From positions 51,045,996 to 51,109,995 of the forward strand of contig JALIGW010000003.1 in the NCBI GenBank assembly GCA_023053685.1: a stretch of DNA of 64,000 nt. Reading direction: 5' to 3'. The DNA is from Diadophis punctatus similis (taxonomy: Eukaryota > Chordata > Lepidosauria > Squamata > Dipsadidae). Positions 35,979 to 47,602 of the stretch are shown here, piece by piece. The notes under the pieces were generated by a model, which saw nothing but the letters and a program-made list of their open reading frames with translations, did no database searches and was not told the DNA's origin. The position numbers and the translations under genes are program-made. How positions within the stretch are numbered: position 1 is the stretch's first letter; each line of letters starts with the position of its first letter.

Positions 35979-37289
35979 AAAAGTTTTTGGGGTTTTTAAA
36001 ATTTTAAGATTTTACTAAATTTTAATTGTATTAAATTAGGGCCACATTGAATATTTTATTTTAAATGTATTTTAATGTTTTTTACTTGGCTTAAATGTAT
36101 TTTAATGTTTTTTACTTGGCTGTTCACCGCCCTGAGTCCCCTGGAGAAGGGTGGTATATAAATTTAATTAAACTTAAACTTGTTATTATCTGCTTTGCCT
36201 ATTTTTTATGTACTGGCCATGTAATTGTGCTGCTATGCCTCTTTTCTGTTCTTCATTTACTCTTTCTTGTAGGCCAGTTTAGTCTCTCCAGTACTCAATT
36301 AAGTCTTCATGATATACTAGCCTCAGGGCATCTTCTTCACTGTCCCTCAGATATTCATTCAATGCCCTTTTTTTCATCTTCAACTATCTGGTGGACTTGC
36401 AACATTCCACACCCACCTATTTTCCTTGGCAAGTAGAGTCTGTCAATATCACTGCATGGATGTTTTAGTTATGCTTGAGTTTAGTCAACTATTCCAGTTG
36501 TGTATCTAATGTCTGGAACTGCCCAGATATTAATTGCCTTATGTTGTTAATTACTGCCACTGAGTTAGGACTTTAAGATCTTTTTCCACCTCGTGATGTA
36601 TTCACTTCTAGCCTTCTTCTTGATTTCAGTGTGCGTGACATCATCAGCTTGAAGGACACTCTGGCATTTGTAGTAACCGTCTTCATCCAGAGTCTTGATA
36701 TAATTTCCATAGGACATCTTGATTCCTTCAGTTTTCATTATTTTTCCACTGTTGTTGATGAGAGTGGCTCATCTGTCCAATCCAAATGCCATTACAATAT
36801 TTTGGCTGTATATATGTAGTGCTGAGTAGAGATTCAGAGGGCTTTTCATACAGTTTCAGATCATCCATGTAAAGGAGGTAGGATAGCTGGGCAGATGTTT
36901 TTGATGTTTGATAGCAATGCCTTGGCTAGTTCAATATTGTTGACAGAGGAATTAGTGCAATGACAAAGAGTAGTAAGTCTGATAGTAAATCTCCGTGAAA
37001 GATTCCTCCTTGACATTAACATTTCTAAGTCTAGCACCACTTATTAGTAATTGTGTCTTCCACTGACCTTTACATAAAGCTCCTGATGTTTCTACTAACT
37101 CTTGTTATTTCTAGGCACTTGATTATCCAACCATGTGACAGAGTCAGATGCCTTCTTGTACTCAATCCACCTACATTCAAGTTGGTCTTCCTTCTCTTTT
37201 TCTGTTTTCCAAAATAACCTTGAAATTAGAAGCTGATCTTTTGTTCCCCTGCTGTTTGGTCAGCAAGTCCATATATCTAGCATATCCAT

Positions 37290-37430
37290 CAGGGGTGGGT
37301 TCCGGATTCTGCTACTGACGGTTTGTTCAGGGACGCACTGTGCAGGCGTGCATTGCACGCCACGTGCTTTGCGTGCATGCATGCGCAGTAATAAAAAAAA
37401 CTTCTGCGCATGTGCAGAAGCAAAAAACAA
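37290..37430. mobile_element. family C hAT-type element, right end lost
   Basis: Begins CAGGGGTGGGTTCCGGATTC, with the interior palindrome CTTCTGCGCATGTGCAGAAG typical for family C. No matching right terminus was seen, so the end is approximate. Confidence 0.65.
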
Positions 37431-39215
37431 GGTGCAAAATTCAGTACTCTGCTTCACTAAAAAAATGATAGGGTCAGACTGATCACATCTGAAAGCATGC
37501 TCTTCTGACACCTGAAAGTGCAGCTGAGATGCGAGAAAACAGGAGAAAGTCTGGACTGTGGAACTTGCCTTATAATTTCCATTCTATTCATGGTTTATTC
37601 TCATTTGCTGCAAAACAATTTCCAGTGTTGATTCCTTCTCTGAAAGATTTCTTTTTGTATTTTGTACTCACTCCAGTAATCTGCAGTCTTTTCGGAAGGG
37701 GGCTACATACAGTACTTTCTTTTTAAAGTGCCAGATAAGTAGTCTTGGTTTCCTCTGAGATCCCCCTGGAGAGCTAAGTGGCCTCGGTGTCTTAACCTTT
37801 TATCAGCTTAGGCAAGACAGAACAACCCTTGCATTAACTATTACATTTAGATCAAAAAAATGCCCTGTACCTAGGCTTGTTTTTAAAAACAAAGCAACAA
37901 AGTTTGTTGAATGAAAGGCAGCTCATCCGCAAACTAGGACTTATGGATACATTCATCTTATGCCATTGTTTCATAAGAGATCATTTATAAGTCCCTTCAT
38001 TTAGTGCCACTGAATGAGTGGTCGTAAGTTGAGACCATCTATGTTACGATTCTTTGGTACCACTACTTATTTTCCCATGACAATCAGCAATCATTTTAGA
38101 ACATTGTTTGCTGTTATTTTATTGTAATGGTAACTGCATATTAGTCTTATTGCATTGGTTTTATTTTATTCTGCTGTTTTACTCATTTAGTGATTATAAT
38201 TGGGACCAATAACTCAGTTAAAAGAAGTGGTCAATAAGTGAAACAGCAACTCTGCATATGATCTTGAGCTTTCCTTTGCTTTACAGAACAGCAAAGTTGT
38301 AAATGTGTGGCCTGATCAGAGAGTTTTCATCACTGTGGTAACTATGAATGGTTGCTAAAGAAGTCAGTTACTAAATAAGAACTATCTGTATTTTAAATTG
38401 GGCTTGTTTTAAACTATATATTTTAATGGATTTGTAGACACTTAGTAAGCTGTTGGTGCTTTAAAAAAATATCAGATAAAATATGCAGAAGTATTACTAA
38501 GCTAGATATGGGAAACAAGGAGCTAGAATATCTTCTTTTTACAATGTAATTGGCAAAGAGTTGTAAAGAATATTGAATTTGTAGTGTATGTTTTAAAAAA
38601 GTGATGAATAGAACAAAAAGTTATTTTTCATATTTTCAGGACACTACAAAGGATATTAGTAAGGCTAGATCTCAATTGTATGCAGCAAGGATAATTTTAC
38701 AGAAAACTCATGTTTTGGGCATATTCTATAGTTGTACTCATTTGGTTTAATATTCATAAGATTTTTTAATATGGTGTTGGAATAAGAAAAAATTTACAGA
38801 TGTGACTGTGCTGCTAAATTATATATAAAACATTTGGAAGTGAAGTATGAAGAATTCTAGATTTACAGTGTGTGGTCTGTGGCTAGACAGGCTGTTTTAC
38901 TTCGATGGAAAGACTAGTACACCTGCTTTAAAATCCTAGATTAAAGACATATGTTTATCCTCTACATGTGAATTGGTTTCCTATCAACACAGTGGAAAGG
39001 TCCAGTCAACATTATTTTACGTGACCAAGATTTTCCTCACTGTTTGATAATTTCTTTTTGTTTGTTTTCTATGTATTTCATAATTATAGTTTGCTTATTC
39101 CTTTATGGTCCACTTCTGTTTGGGATTCTTAATTTTATTTGACTAATGTCTTTATGTATAAGAGCAATAAAAAGCAGGGGGGAATATTGCATGTATAAAT
39201 TCTCTCTCTCTGAAG
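37431..39215. other. intron; degraded family E text only
   Basis: No exons. Between about 37930 and 38395 there is text like family E elements (AGTGGTCGTAAGTTGAGACC; AAATAAGAACTATCTGTA), probably one decayed copy. The rest is unassigned. Confidence 0.4.
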
Positions 39216-39221
39216 CAACCT

Positions 39222-39225
<4 letters not shown>

Positions 39226-39256
<31 letters not shown>

Positions 39257-39271
39257 CCTCCCTCCCTCCCT

Positions 39272-39348
<77 letters not shown>
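39226..39348. repeat. compound microsatellite (AC)n(CTCC)n(CT)n(GT)n
   Basis: Four consecutive blocks. The (AC)n at the left and the (GT)n at the right are inverse to each other, so the locus can form a long stem around the CT/CTCC core. Confidence 0.95.
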
Positions 39349-39352
<4 letters not shown>

Positions 39353-40590
39353 GGCACGAGGGAAAGCAAACACTTGACTAGCCAGTATTACAAAAAGTGA
39401 TGCTAACAATAGGAATGTTTTATTGTGACTATGGCTAATTGTAAACAGTGATCTCACCAATCCGTACCTCAAATTCCTTACAGAGCATGACAATTGTATA
39501 CCAAATACAAAAAAAAGCAACAGTTATATTTGTAGTGTGTATTGCACATTAACACTAATCACAGGTGGCTTTGGCCACCAACAGTTAAGTGTATAGGAAG
39601 AAAGGAACCGAAGTGCAGGGCACAGCAGGAAGACTAATCAGGGTATTTCAGGTTGTGGAAAAACCCTTCCAAATGGGGCTCCTTTTATGCCATAACAAGC
39701 TGGAATTTTCAAAGAACTCCAAACAACAGCTGTAGATGTAAATTGCTCTACCAGCTGCAGATTGGACACAAGTAGCATTAGAAACATTCAAAGCAAATTC
39801 ATGTAGATTACAGCAAAAATATCCGAAGGATTTGTTGCAGCTGGAAATTCCCACTGTGGGGCTAGGATTGGATGTGGCCACAAAGAGAGTGAAGAACAGG
39901 TGAACATACAACTATGGAAGAGCAGTCCTGATGCACTTACATCTAGTTCTCCTCCATTTTCATTAGTGATTCCCCAGCTATAGAAACCCACAGGATAGAT
40001 TCTATCCTCAGAGCCATGACTAATACTAAAAAGCATAATGTAACTGTCCTAGGTATACTACACAGGCTAGTAGCCACTGAGAACCTGACTAGTATCCACT
40101 GAGAACTAATCTCATTTTCTTTTAAATGCATCTAGGTTTTTGTGACAGCACATTTCACAGCTAACTCCGTTATGCAATGAAAAAAAATATTTTGTTTGTC
40201 TTGAATCTCCTGTAAGCTACTTTTATTAGATGATTCTGGAAGGGGGAAAAATCATTTTTTCATAGAATGTAAAAATTTTTTGAACACACTGGCCCTTTGT
40301 GGATTTGTATTCCAATTTATTATGAAATGTATGGCTGACTTTTCAGTTTTTATAAAAAAAATCAAGATAGCTTGTATCAATTAAAAAATAAAAAGTAAAA
40401 TCACTACTATTAAAATCAAGATCACTATCATTAAATGTATGAGCACAGAGTCAGCACCTTTTAAAATATATTATTTGCCCTCCATTAAAAAAACATGCTT
40501 GTTGCTTATGTTCCTTTGGGTACAGTCACCTTACTGTTTCCCCTTTAGGGCTGTGATCTTTTTTCACAGACCCAGCACCATGACTCTAAA

Positions 40591-40702
40591 TAGTGTTTTT
40601 CAAACTTGGCAACTTTTAAGATGTGCGGACTTCAACTCTTAGAATTCCCCAGCCAGCAATCCGTACATTACTTTAAGACGTTGCCAAGTTTGAAAAATAC
40701 TG
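40591..40702. mobile_element. 112-bp hAT-type MITE, family B
   Basis: TAGTGTTTTTCAAACTTGGCAAC ... GTTGCCAAGTTTGAAAAATACTG, inverted ends, with internal TTAGAATTCCCCAGCCAGCAA shared with the copy at 1010-1098. The target duplication is degraded. Confidence 0.82.
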
Positions 40703-41149
40703 CTTTAGAATCAGTTTCATCCTTCCCTTTGCTCCTTCAAAACTAGTTGGCTTTTAAAGAGGTTTTAGAAATATTTTTATTATTATTATTGGGTTCTGGT
40801 TATTTTACCCTATTCCCATTAAGACTGGTATTTTTCATTGTATTTATTTTATATGATTTCTGGATATATGTGTGGTCTGCAATATCACAGGGCACTCCTT
40901 TAAATATATATTGTTGCACTGTAATTTTAATTGTTGGTATTACTGGTTGATAAGTCATAAACTAATTTTATTGAGTAGAATTTTGTAACTATTATGTAAC
41001 TTTTTTCCATCTACAACATCCCTTAGTAAAAGTGTGTACAGTAGTACAATTCCAAGGGCAGGGTAACTATAGTAATTGAAGATGAATTGGCAATTCATTC
41101 TCAAAAAGTTTATTTATACACAATAATTATTTTATTAGGTGTACTGTCG

Positions 41150-41930
41150 TTGGGACAAGAATTGCAATAAAGTAAGCAATGTACTCGCTTACCTAGTGAC
41201 AGCAATTCTATTCCTGGTTGCAGTTGTAAATTGAGAACAACCAATATGTTATTATTGTGCATAAATAAATATTTTGAGAATGAATTACCAGTTTATCTTC
41301 AAGATAACAATCCAGGCAGTCCTGGTTGTTGTTGTTGTTAACTCCAGATGTGTGGGTCATTATGTGGGAAGCAGAGGATGTCCCAGGTAAAGCTATGGAG
41401 GTGCTGCAGCAGGGTACAGGAAGCTCTGGGAGGTCCAGTGCAGGTTGCACACAAATTTGGGGGTGGTGGTGGTGTTGTGGTATGGTGCAAGTTCACACAG
41501 GCTACAGAAAGAGGCTTGCAAGAGTATGTGCAAGCACAGAGAGGCCAGAGAAGGACGGTACAGGGTTTGTGTGAATGCAGGGCGGCCAGGAGGGCCAAGA
41601 AGAGAGAGCTGGGGTGCATGCAAGCAAAGGAGGGTGTGGTGCATGCAAGTGAAGAAAGGCAGTTACTAAGTAACCTGCAGTCTTCCCTGCTGGCTTCCCC
41701 ATGGACCTTGCCTGTGGGAAGCCAGCAAATGGCAATCACATGACCGAGGGATGCTGCAACTGGTTGTAAGCGCAAGCTGGTTGCCAAGCATTCAAATTTT
41801 GTTCACGTGACTGCGGGAGCATTGCAACAGTCAAAACCTTTGAGAACCCATTGTTATTCACTTCGTTCAGCACCCTCCATAACTCTGCACAGTTGCTGAA
41901 CAAATGGTTAAAATTTGAGGGCTACTCGAA
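41150..41930. repeat. family E-like repeat region
   Basis: The right part reads GCTGCAACTGGTTGTAAGCG, GTTCACGTGACTGCGGG and GCTGAACAAATGGTTAAAAT, like the interior of family E. A purine-rich block (41390-41680) gives several overlapping open frames on both strands with no recognisable product. Limits are uncertain. Confidence 0.4.
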
Positions 41931-42257
41931 GTAAATGCTAATCATCCCTAAAACTTTTCCTGTGACAGCATTTAAATTTTCAGTAAATCTGCAGGAATGG
42001 TCTCCCTTTAGCTGCATCTTTTCTATTTTTCATTTTGTTTGGCCATTTCATCTATTTGTCTGCATTTTAATTCCTAAGTTGTAATCTGTTCAGTTTCTCT
42101 TTTCACGTGGAAAATACTCATTATACAACCTGAACATTATCAGGAAGACATCAGTCATAGAACTGACGTGCTCTCTCTTCAGTATCTCTCTTCTGTATCC
42201 ACACAGCAAGCATTCTTTTACAGACATTTTTCCGGCAGGCAAGAAGAAAAAAAAGAG

Positions 42258-42285
42258 AAAGAGAGAGAGAGAGAGAGAGAGGGAG
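42258..42285. repeat. (GA)n microsatellite
   Basis: About 14 GA units with one GGGAGAG end. Confidence 0.85.
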
Positions 42286-43329
42286 AGAGCATGCATTAAA
42301 GCCAGAAGAAGTCTGACTCTGCCAGACCTCCCTCACAGTCCATAGGCCTTGCCAGGAAACACAGGTGACAGCGTGAATGATAAAAAGGCATTGAAAGGGA
42401 GAAAGCAAAACTACAGACTGGTTTAGTCTGGGCAATATCTTAATGTAAACCTGCAGGGGCCTCTGTGTACAACATACCACAAAGCAAATCAAGCAGAAGC
42501 CCATGGACAAAATTTACTCTCATCAACCAAAACACAGCTCCGACCCTCTGGCGATCTAAGTACTATTCATGGAAGGTACAGAACTTTGAAGATTTTTCTT
42601 CACAGCATTCCTTTCAGTGCTGCAGCTCAGATGGGGGGAAAAATAAATTTTTCTGGAACAGCTTTCCAGAAAAGGTCGGCCTAAAGATCTTGGGAGACTG
42701 GCTGAAGGAAGGAGGAAGGGAACTGCAGAGGAAGCGGCTTATCAATGGCCAATGTTTTCAACCACCCATAAAGACCTTTTTCTTCTTTCCCAAAACATAT
42801 TTGATACTTTGCTTCTCTGAATACAACCAAGCCAAGAGTTTCCGCTTGAACATTAAAAGCTTTTTCTGAAAAGCAGATTAACTTTGCTCGGGAAACTGCT
42901 CCGTGTAGGGCTATTAAATTTGACATTTATGGGTTCAAAAGTAACAAAATATGACAAAACTAATTATTTAACTTATTACTCTTTAGAATTTATCCACAAG
43001 AGTTGTTACTAATCATCCTCACATAATTTCTTGTGCTCTGAGTAGCTCAAAGTTCTATTCTGTCCTCCTTGTTTCCATGTTCTAGGGATGGGAAAGGTCC
43101 AAATTCAAATCTATAGCCTTCAAATTCACCATCTTCATCTGACTTCTTTGATAAAGATGTTGTGATGGTAAAACCAGAACAGGAAAGAAGTGGACATTGA
43201 TTTGAATTTATTGGGGAAAGGGGGAGGCATACATATAATAACAGATGAAAACTAAAAATGTAATTTTTGTGTGTAGATTTACATTTAGGTATCTATAGAA
43301 GGGGTATTTGTAGCTCAGGGTTGAACCGG

Positions 43330-43660
43330 GGGTTTCCTGGTAGCCTCTGAGCTTGGTTGTTTTCTTGCAGACATTTCATTACCAAACTAAGTAGCATCAT
43401 CAGGATTTAGGTACAGCTATCAGGAGTAAAAAATGTTAGAATTAAAAATCTTTAAATTTGTCTATTGCTATTCCATTTGATAAGTTGGCTGGACTATAAT
43501 TTTAGTTTCTTTAGCCCCGAAGGCTTCTGTTTGAAATAATCCACTTTCTCCAACTGGAAAGATTCTGAATCAAACCAAAGGTGCTTTTTCCAAAAGGCAA
43601 CCACCTTTTTTTCCCTTTGAAAATGTTTCACTGCTCATCCAAAACGCTTCTTGTTCAGTT
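43330..43660 (-). repeat. two interspersed retroelement-like tail fragments
   Basis: The first (43330-43440), on the minus strand, reads TGATGATGCTACTTAGTTTG and GTAATGAAATGTCTGCAAGA, then AACAACCAAGCTCAGAGGC. The second (43505-43655) matches the repeat at 16960-17090. Both are familiar dispersed squamate repeats whose parent element I cannot name. Confidence 0.5.
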
Positions 43661-44106
43661 TAGAAGGGGGGGTTACAGGTAAATATACCTGTAGAAGGGA
43701 GCTATAGATCACATCGATAGTAATTGGGATACGGAACTCCATTGCTAAGCAATGAGATTCTAAGATGTACTGTCATGGGGCCACGCAGTCTTTTGAAGGC
43801 AGTTCTGGCACTATCAGTAGCTTTTGTTAGGCAAATCCTACATAGTCACAGAATCCCATGCTCACATGAATACCATTTGCAACCTTCTGCTGGCTTTCCC
43901 ATTGATTTTGCATGTTGGAAGCAAATGGTGAAGGTTGCAAATAGCGGTTCTTGGGGAACCTTATTCAAGAGAGTAGGTGCTATGACAGATATAAGGTGCC
44001 TTTCCAGATTCCAGATGGCAATCTTTAACTGAAGAAATTTGGAGCAAACTAATCCTGCTGGATTGAAGTGGGCGTTTACTTACCGTTGATACGCCCGTTC
44101 TCGTTG

Positions 44107-44221
44107 GTTGAAGCCAGCATTCAGTGAGGGTTGTCCACAGCCAATCACATCAAGGGCTGAGTCTGTCAATCAAAAACTGAGCCTCTGTCCTCCTCCTCCT
44201 TGGATATTGGCCCAGTTTAGA
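44107..44221. repeat. DIRS inverted terminal repeat (3' side of the element)
   Basis: GTTGAAGCCAGCATTCAGTG ... GCCCAGTTTAGA, the inverse of 49795-49909 over 115 bp without an indel. The outer 38 bases (44069-44106, GGCGTTTACTTACCGTTGAT and on) are unique to this end. Confidence 0.95.
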
Positions 44222-44424
44222 CGAAGCTGAAAGACAGACTTGACGTGGAAAGGAACAGTGTTAACCGAACAAAAAACAATACACTGCACCAATAGGAGAG
44301 TAAGTCACACCTCAGACTGCGGAATTAAGTAACAAAAAACTGGATTTATTAATACAACAAGTAGTAGAGCAAAAAACAGTGTAGAACGTATTCAATAAGA
44401 ACCAAAGAACATAAGGGAGGGTCT

Positions 44425-44517
44425 GAATACTGGCTTCAACCAACGAGAACGGGCGTATCAACGGTAAGTAAACGCCCATTCTCCATTGGAGGTTGAAGCC
44501 AGCATTCAGTGAGGGAC
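44425..44517. repeat. DIRS internal complementary region
   Basis: Two abutting halves. 44425-44478 is complementary to the left end 44069-44122 (one mismatch). 44477-44517 is complementary to the right end 49885-49925. Read together on the minus strand they give the right end joined to the left end with a single TGG, i.e. the expected circle junction. The region is thought to template completion of the termini during replication. Confidence 0.93.
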
Positions 44518-44578
44518 ATACCCAAGCTACGAGTCCCGAGGGAGGGCAACTAAAGCAACCACTCCTCCCCAGTGTCTA

Positions 44579-46515
44579 CTAGGACAGAGGCACAGCAACC
44601 TGTTGAAGCACTCGCCTGCCGAAGGCTGCCTCTGTAGAAGCATAAGAATCAATTTTATAGTGGCGTATGAACTGAGTAGGGGAAACCCAAGTAGCAGCCC
44701 TACACACTTCCTCAAGTGAAGCCCGAGTCTTCCATGCAGCCGACGTAGCGGCGCTGCGGGTGGAATGGGCCGTGATAGTCTCTGGTACCGGCTTTCCAGC
44801 TGAGGTATAAGCTCTAGTGATTGTGGCTCTGATCCACCTCCCTATGGTAGGGGATGAAACCTTGAGCCCCATGGAACGGGGAAGGAAGGCAACAAACAAG
44901 GCCTCTGATTTACGAAAGGCCGAAGTACGGTTGATATAAGCCTTCAAGGCACGCCTCACGTCCAGAGTATGCCACTGACGCTCTCTAGGATGATGTGGGT
45001 GGGCACAGAAGGACGGGAGAATGATTTCCTGGGAACGGTGAAATAAGGAATTTACTTTGGGAAGGAAGGAAGGGTCTAGGCGGAGGACCACTCTGTCTGG
45101 ATGGAAAAGACAAAGGTCCTGCCGAATAGAGAGAGCTGAGAGCTCGGAGATACGTCTGGCTGATGTTATAGCCACAAGGAAAGCTACCTTGTAAGACAGG
45201 AGGCTAAGGGGCGCCTCTCTTAAAGGTTCAAAGGGGGGACCGGTTAGGGCCTCCAGGACCAGGGGTAGGTCCCAGGTGGGAAAACGGTGCACGACTGGCG
45301 GGCAGATGTTGGAGGCTCCTTTAAGGAACCTATGCACCGTGGGCACATGTGCCAGAGAGGGGCAATTTGGGCAGGAGAGAATGGTGGAAAGTGCGGCCAG
45401 TTGGTGTCTAAGGGTGTTAGGGGCCAACCCCAAATTTAGTCCTTTCTTGAGGAAACGGAGTAGGAGAGGAATGGGCACATAAAGAGGAGAGATACCCTCC
45501 AGTCTGCACCACTCACAGAAAGCCTTCCAGGTATTCTGATACACTCTGTTAGTGGAAGGACGCCTGGAGGCCAAGATGACTTCGATGGTGTCCAGATCAT
45601 AATGTTGTCGTTTTAAGACCTCCCGCTCAACCGCCATGCGGTCAAGCGTAACCACTGAGGGTCCGGGTAAACCACTTCCCCCTGTTGGAGCAGATCCGGA
45701 AGGGGGGGGCAGTCTCCACGGGTGACCGCGGGAGAGGAAAAGGAGGTCCCCGAACCAAACCCTGCGTGGCCAGTGAGGGGCAATTAGAATCACCTCCGCA
45801 GAATGTTTTAATATTTTCTGGATGACCCTGGAGAGCAGAGGGAGGGGAGGGAAGGCATACAGGAGTCCCTGGGGCCAAGGTGAGCGCAGGGCGTCGACTG
45901 CTTCTGCGCCTTCTGTCGGGAAGCGAGAGTAGAACCGGCTGAGCTGTGCATTCTGTGGGGTAGCAAACAGATCAATTAAAGGTAAACCAAATCTATGAAC
46001 AATATCCTGAAACACCCCTGGATGTAGTTGCCATTCGGTCTGATCTAAATCCCGACGGCTGAGCCAATCAGCCTGCTTGTTGGCTTCCCCTGAAATATAT
46101 TCCGCTGAAAGGGAAATAAGGTGTTTCTTTGCCCACAGACCCAGGGACAAGGCCTCCTCAAGCAGGGCCGCTGAACGTGTTCCCCCTTGCCTATTAACAT
46201 GTGCTTTGGCCGTGACATTGTCGGTGAGGACCAACACATGAGAACCTTCTATTCTAGTCTTAAAGCTCTTTAACGCTAAACGGATAGTGCGAAGTTCTAG
46301 TAGGTTAATGGGGCATTTGGATTCCTCCCTAGACCAGGTACCCTGGGCCAGTTGGCCCTGAATGTGTGCCCCCCAGCCTGAGAGGCTGGCATCTGTGGTT
46401 ACTGTAATTCTATCTGGTAGGAGGAAGGAAGAGCCTTCTTCCAAGGCTGAGGATGTCCACCAGACTAGGGATTGTCTAACGTGAGAGGGCAAACGAACCC
46501 AAACTGCAGGGGGGG
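44579..46515 (-). CDS. DIRS RNase H and tyrosine recombinase
   Basis: Open for 637 codons from a TTG-coded position and for several codons above it, so the start is not a real initiation site: it is the continuation of the pol ORF. Counting from residue 1 of that frame: RNase H with TTDASLSGWG (33-42), LLELR (64-68), LTDN (89-92) and ADWLSR (141-146), carrying the D-E-D-D set. A conserved block DLFATPQNAQL ... LLYAFPPLPLL (174-220) follows. The tyrosine recombinase occupies the C-terminal half: SARRISEL (444-451), HSTR (576-579), WVSPTQFIRHY (602-612) provide R, H-x-x-R and the nucleophilic Tyr. The protein would act in reverse transcription and in circle integration. All catalytic residues look intact. 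Confidence 0.93.
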
Positions 46516-47602
46516 GACTGACCCGGGGGAATAAGGGGAAGTAAGAACCACTGCAATCTACGGGAGTGCAACCATGCCCAGGGCACGATATCGATGCACG
46601 ATATCATTTTTCCCAGTAGTGTGGCCAACAGGACTAGAGAAACTGATGGACAGCGGTTGATATTACCTATGATGACCCTAATGCTGCCCTGTCGCTCGGG
46701 GGATAGGAAAACCTTGCACTGCTGGGAATCTATAATTGAGCCCAAATGGAGAATTGAGGTACTAGGAACCAGACAGCTCTTACGGTGGTTTACCGAGAAG
46801 CCATGTCGTTGGAGCTCGTCCAGCACTACTTGCACATGACGCTCTGCCAAGGACCTGGAAGAAGCCTGAAGCAGAATATCGTCCAGGTAGCACTGGACCC
46901 GAACTCCTAAGGAACGAAGGTGAGCCTCCAATGCCGCCAAGATCTTTGTAAAGACTCGGGGGGCTGAGGAGAGGCCAAACGGGAGTGCTCGATACTGGAA
47001 GTGTCTTCCAGCAAGGCAGAAACGGAGAAACTTCCTGTCTGTAGGTGCTATGGGGATGTGGAGATATGCTTCGGATAGGTCCAAGGAGACCAGATAGTCA
47101 CCCCTATGGATACCCCTGAGGATGGAACGTAGGGATTGCATTTTGAATTTGCGATATTTAACAAACTGGTTTAACCTTTTGAGATCCAGTATAGGTCGCC
47201 AATCCCCGGAGGGTTTAGGGACCAGAAAAAGTATTGAGTATACTCCTGCTCCCCTTTGTTCCCTAGGGACCGTTCAATGGCCCTAATCTCCAGGAGATGG
47301 TGGATGGCCTGTTCCATTAACCGGCGCTTTTCTGGAACTCCAGAAACATGACAGGGTATAAAACTTGGAGTGGGCCGTGACCAAAATTCCAATGATAACC
47401 CAAAACGGATAGTTTGTCTAACCCAGACGTCCTGAGTGGTCAATTCCCAGGTATCCGCAAACCTGGCTAGTCTACCTCCAATTGGGAAATCCTGAGATAA
47501 ATTATTTGCCTCGTCTGGAAAACTTGTTACCCCATCCCCTATAGGGACGTTTGTAAGATCTGCCCCTGGCCGCTCTATCCTGGTAAAAGGACCTTTGGCC
47601 AT
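46476..47602 (-). CDS. DIRS reverse transcriptase, with one internal frame break
   Basis: The lower part (46476-47141 and onward up to about 47270 in the same frame) holds RT motifs: SLDLSEAYLHIPI (A), LPFGLSSAPRVF (B) and YLDD (C). The upper part (about 47270-47602) reads the N-terminal RT region (TWELTTQDVWVRQTIRFGLS ... EIRAIERSL) in another frame. The two meet near 47268-47273, where one base has been lost or gained. The start overlaps the end of gag by about 100 bases in a different frame. The lower end meets the RNase H frame at a run of eight Gs (46509-46516). Whether any shift is programmed is not known. Confidence 0.88.

Larger units (their letters stand above)
33899..36178 (+). mobile_element. 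L2-like LINE, 5'-truncated, near-complete RT
   Basis: A 2.3-kb insertion flanked by CTTGT at 33894-33898 and 36179-36183. It lacks the endonuclease, starts inside ORF2 and runs through the whole RT to a 3' UTR ending CACCGCCCTGAGTCCCCTGG and GGTATATAAATTTAATTAAA. It is inserted in the opposite orientation into the old YMDD LINE. A 30-bp unit is exactly duplicated in tandem in the 3' UTR at 36061-36120. Confidence 0.92.
33590..37250 (-). mobile_element. old LINE with YMDD reverse transcriptase (R4/Dong-like), split by an L2-like insertion
   Basis: Right part (36184-37250), minus strand: LFVIALIPLSTILN, then QLSYLLYMDDLKLYEKPSES (the RT active site) and further on a LYLPRKIGG-like block (reads LLAKEIGGCG) and TKLAYKKE. 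Left part (33590-33898): DKTWQWLTAGKLKKETQVLI. The right part ends QLHGQYIKN-like and the left begins with the next expected residues, so they were one copy. Many stops are present. The R4/Dong label rests on the YMDDLKLY motif and remembered C-terminal text. Confidence 0.7.

Noticed and set aside
41338..41787. Several overlapping ORFs of 130-150 codons on both strands
   Set aside because: Purine-rich repeat region; no frame has domain-like content or conserved neighbours.
42465..42869. 134-codon plus-strand ORF
   Set aside because: No recognisable homology, Phe/Lys-rich ends typical of AT-rich noncoding DNA, no splice context.
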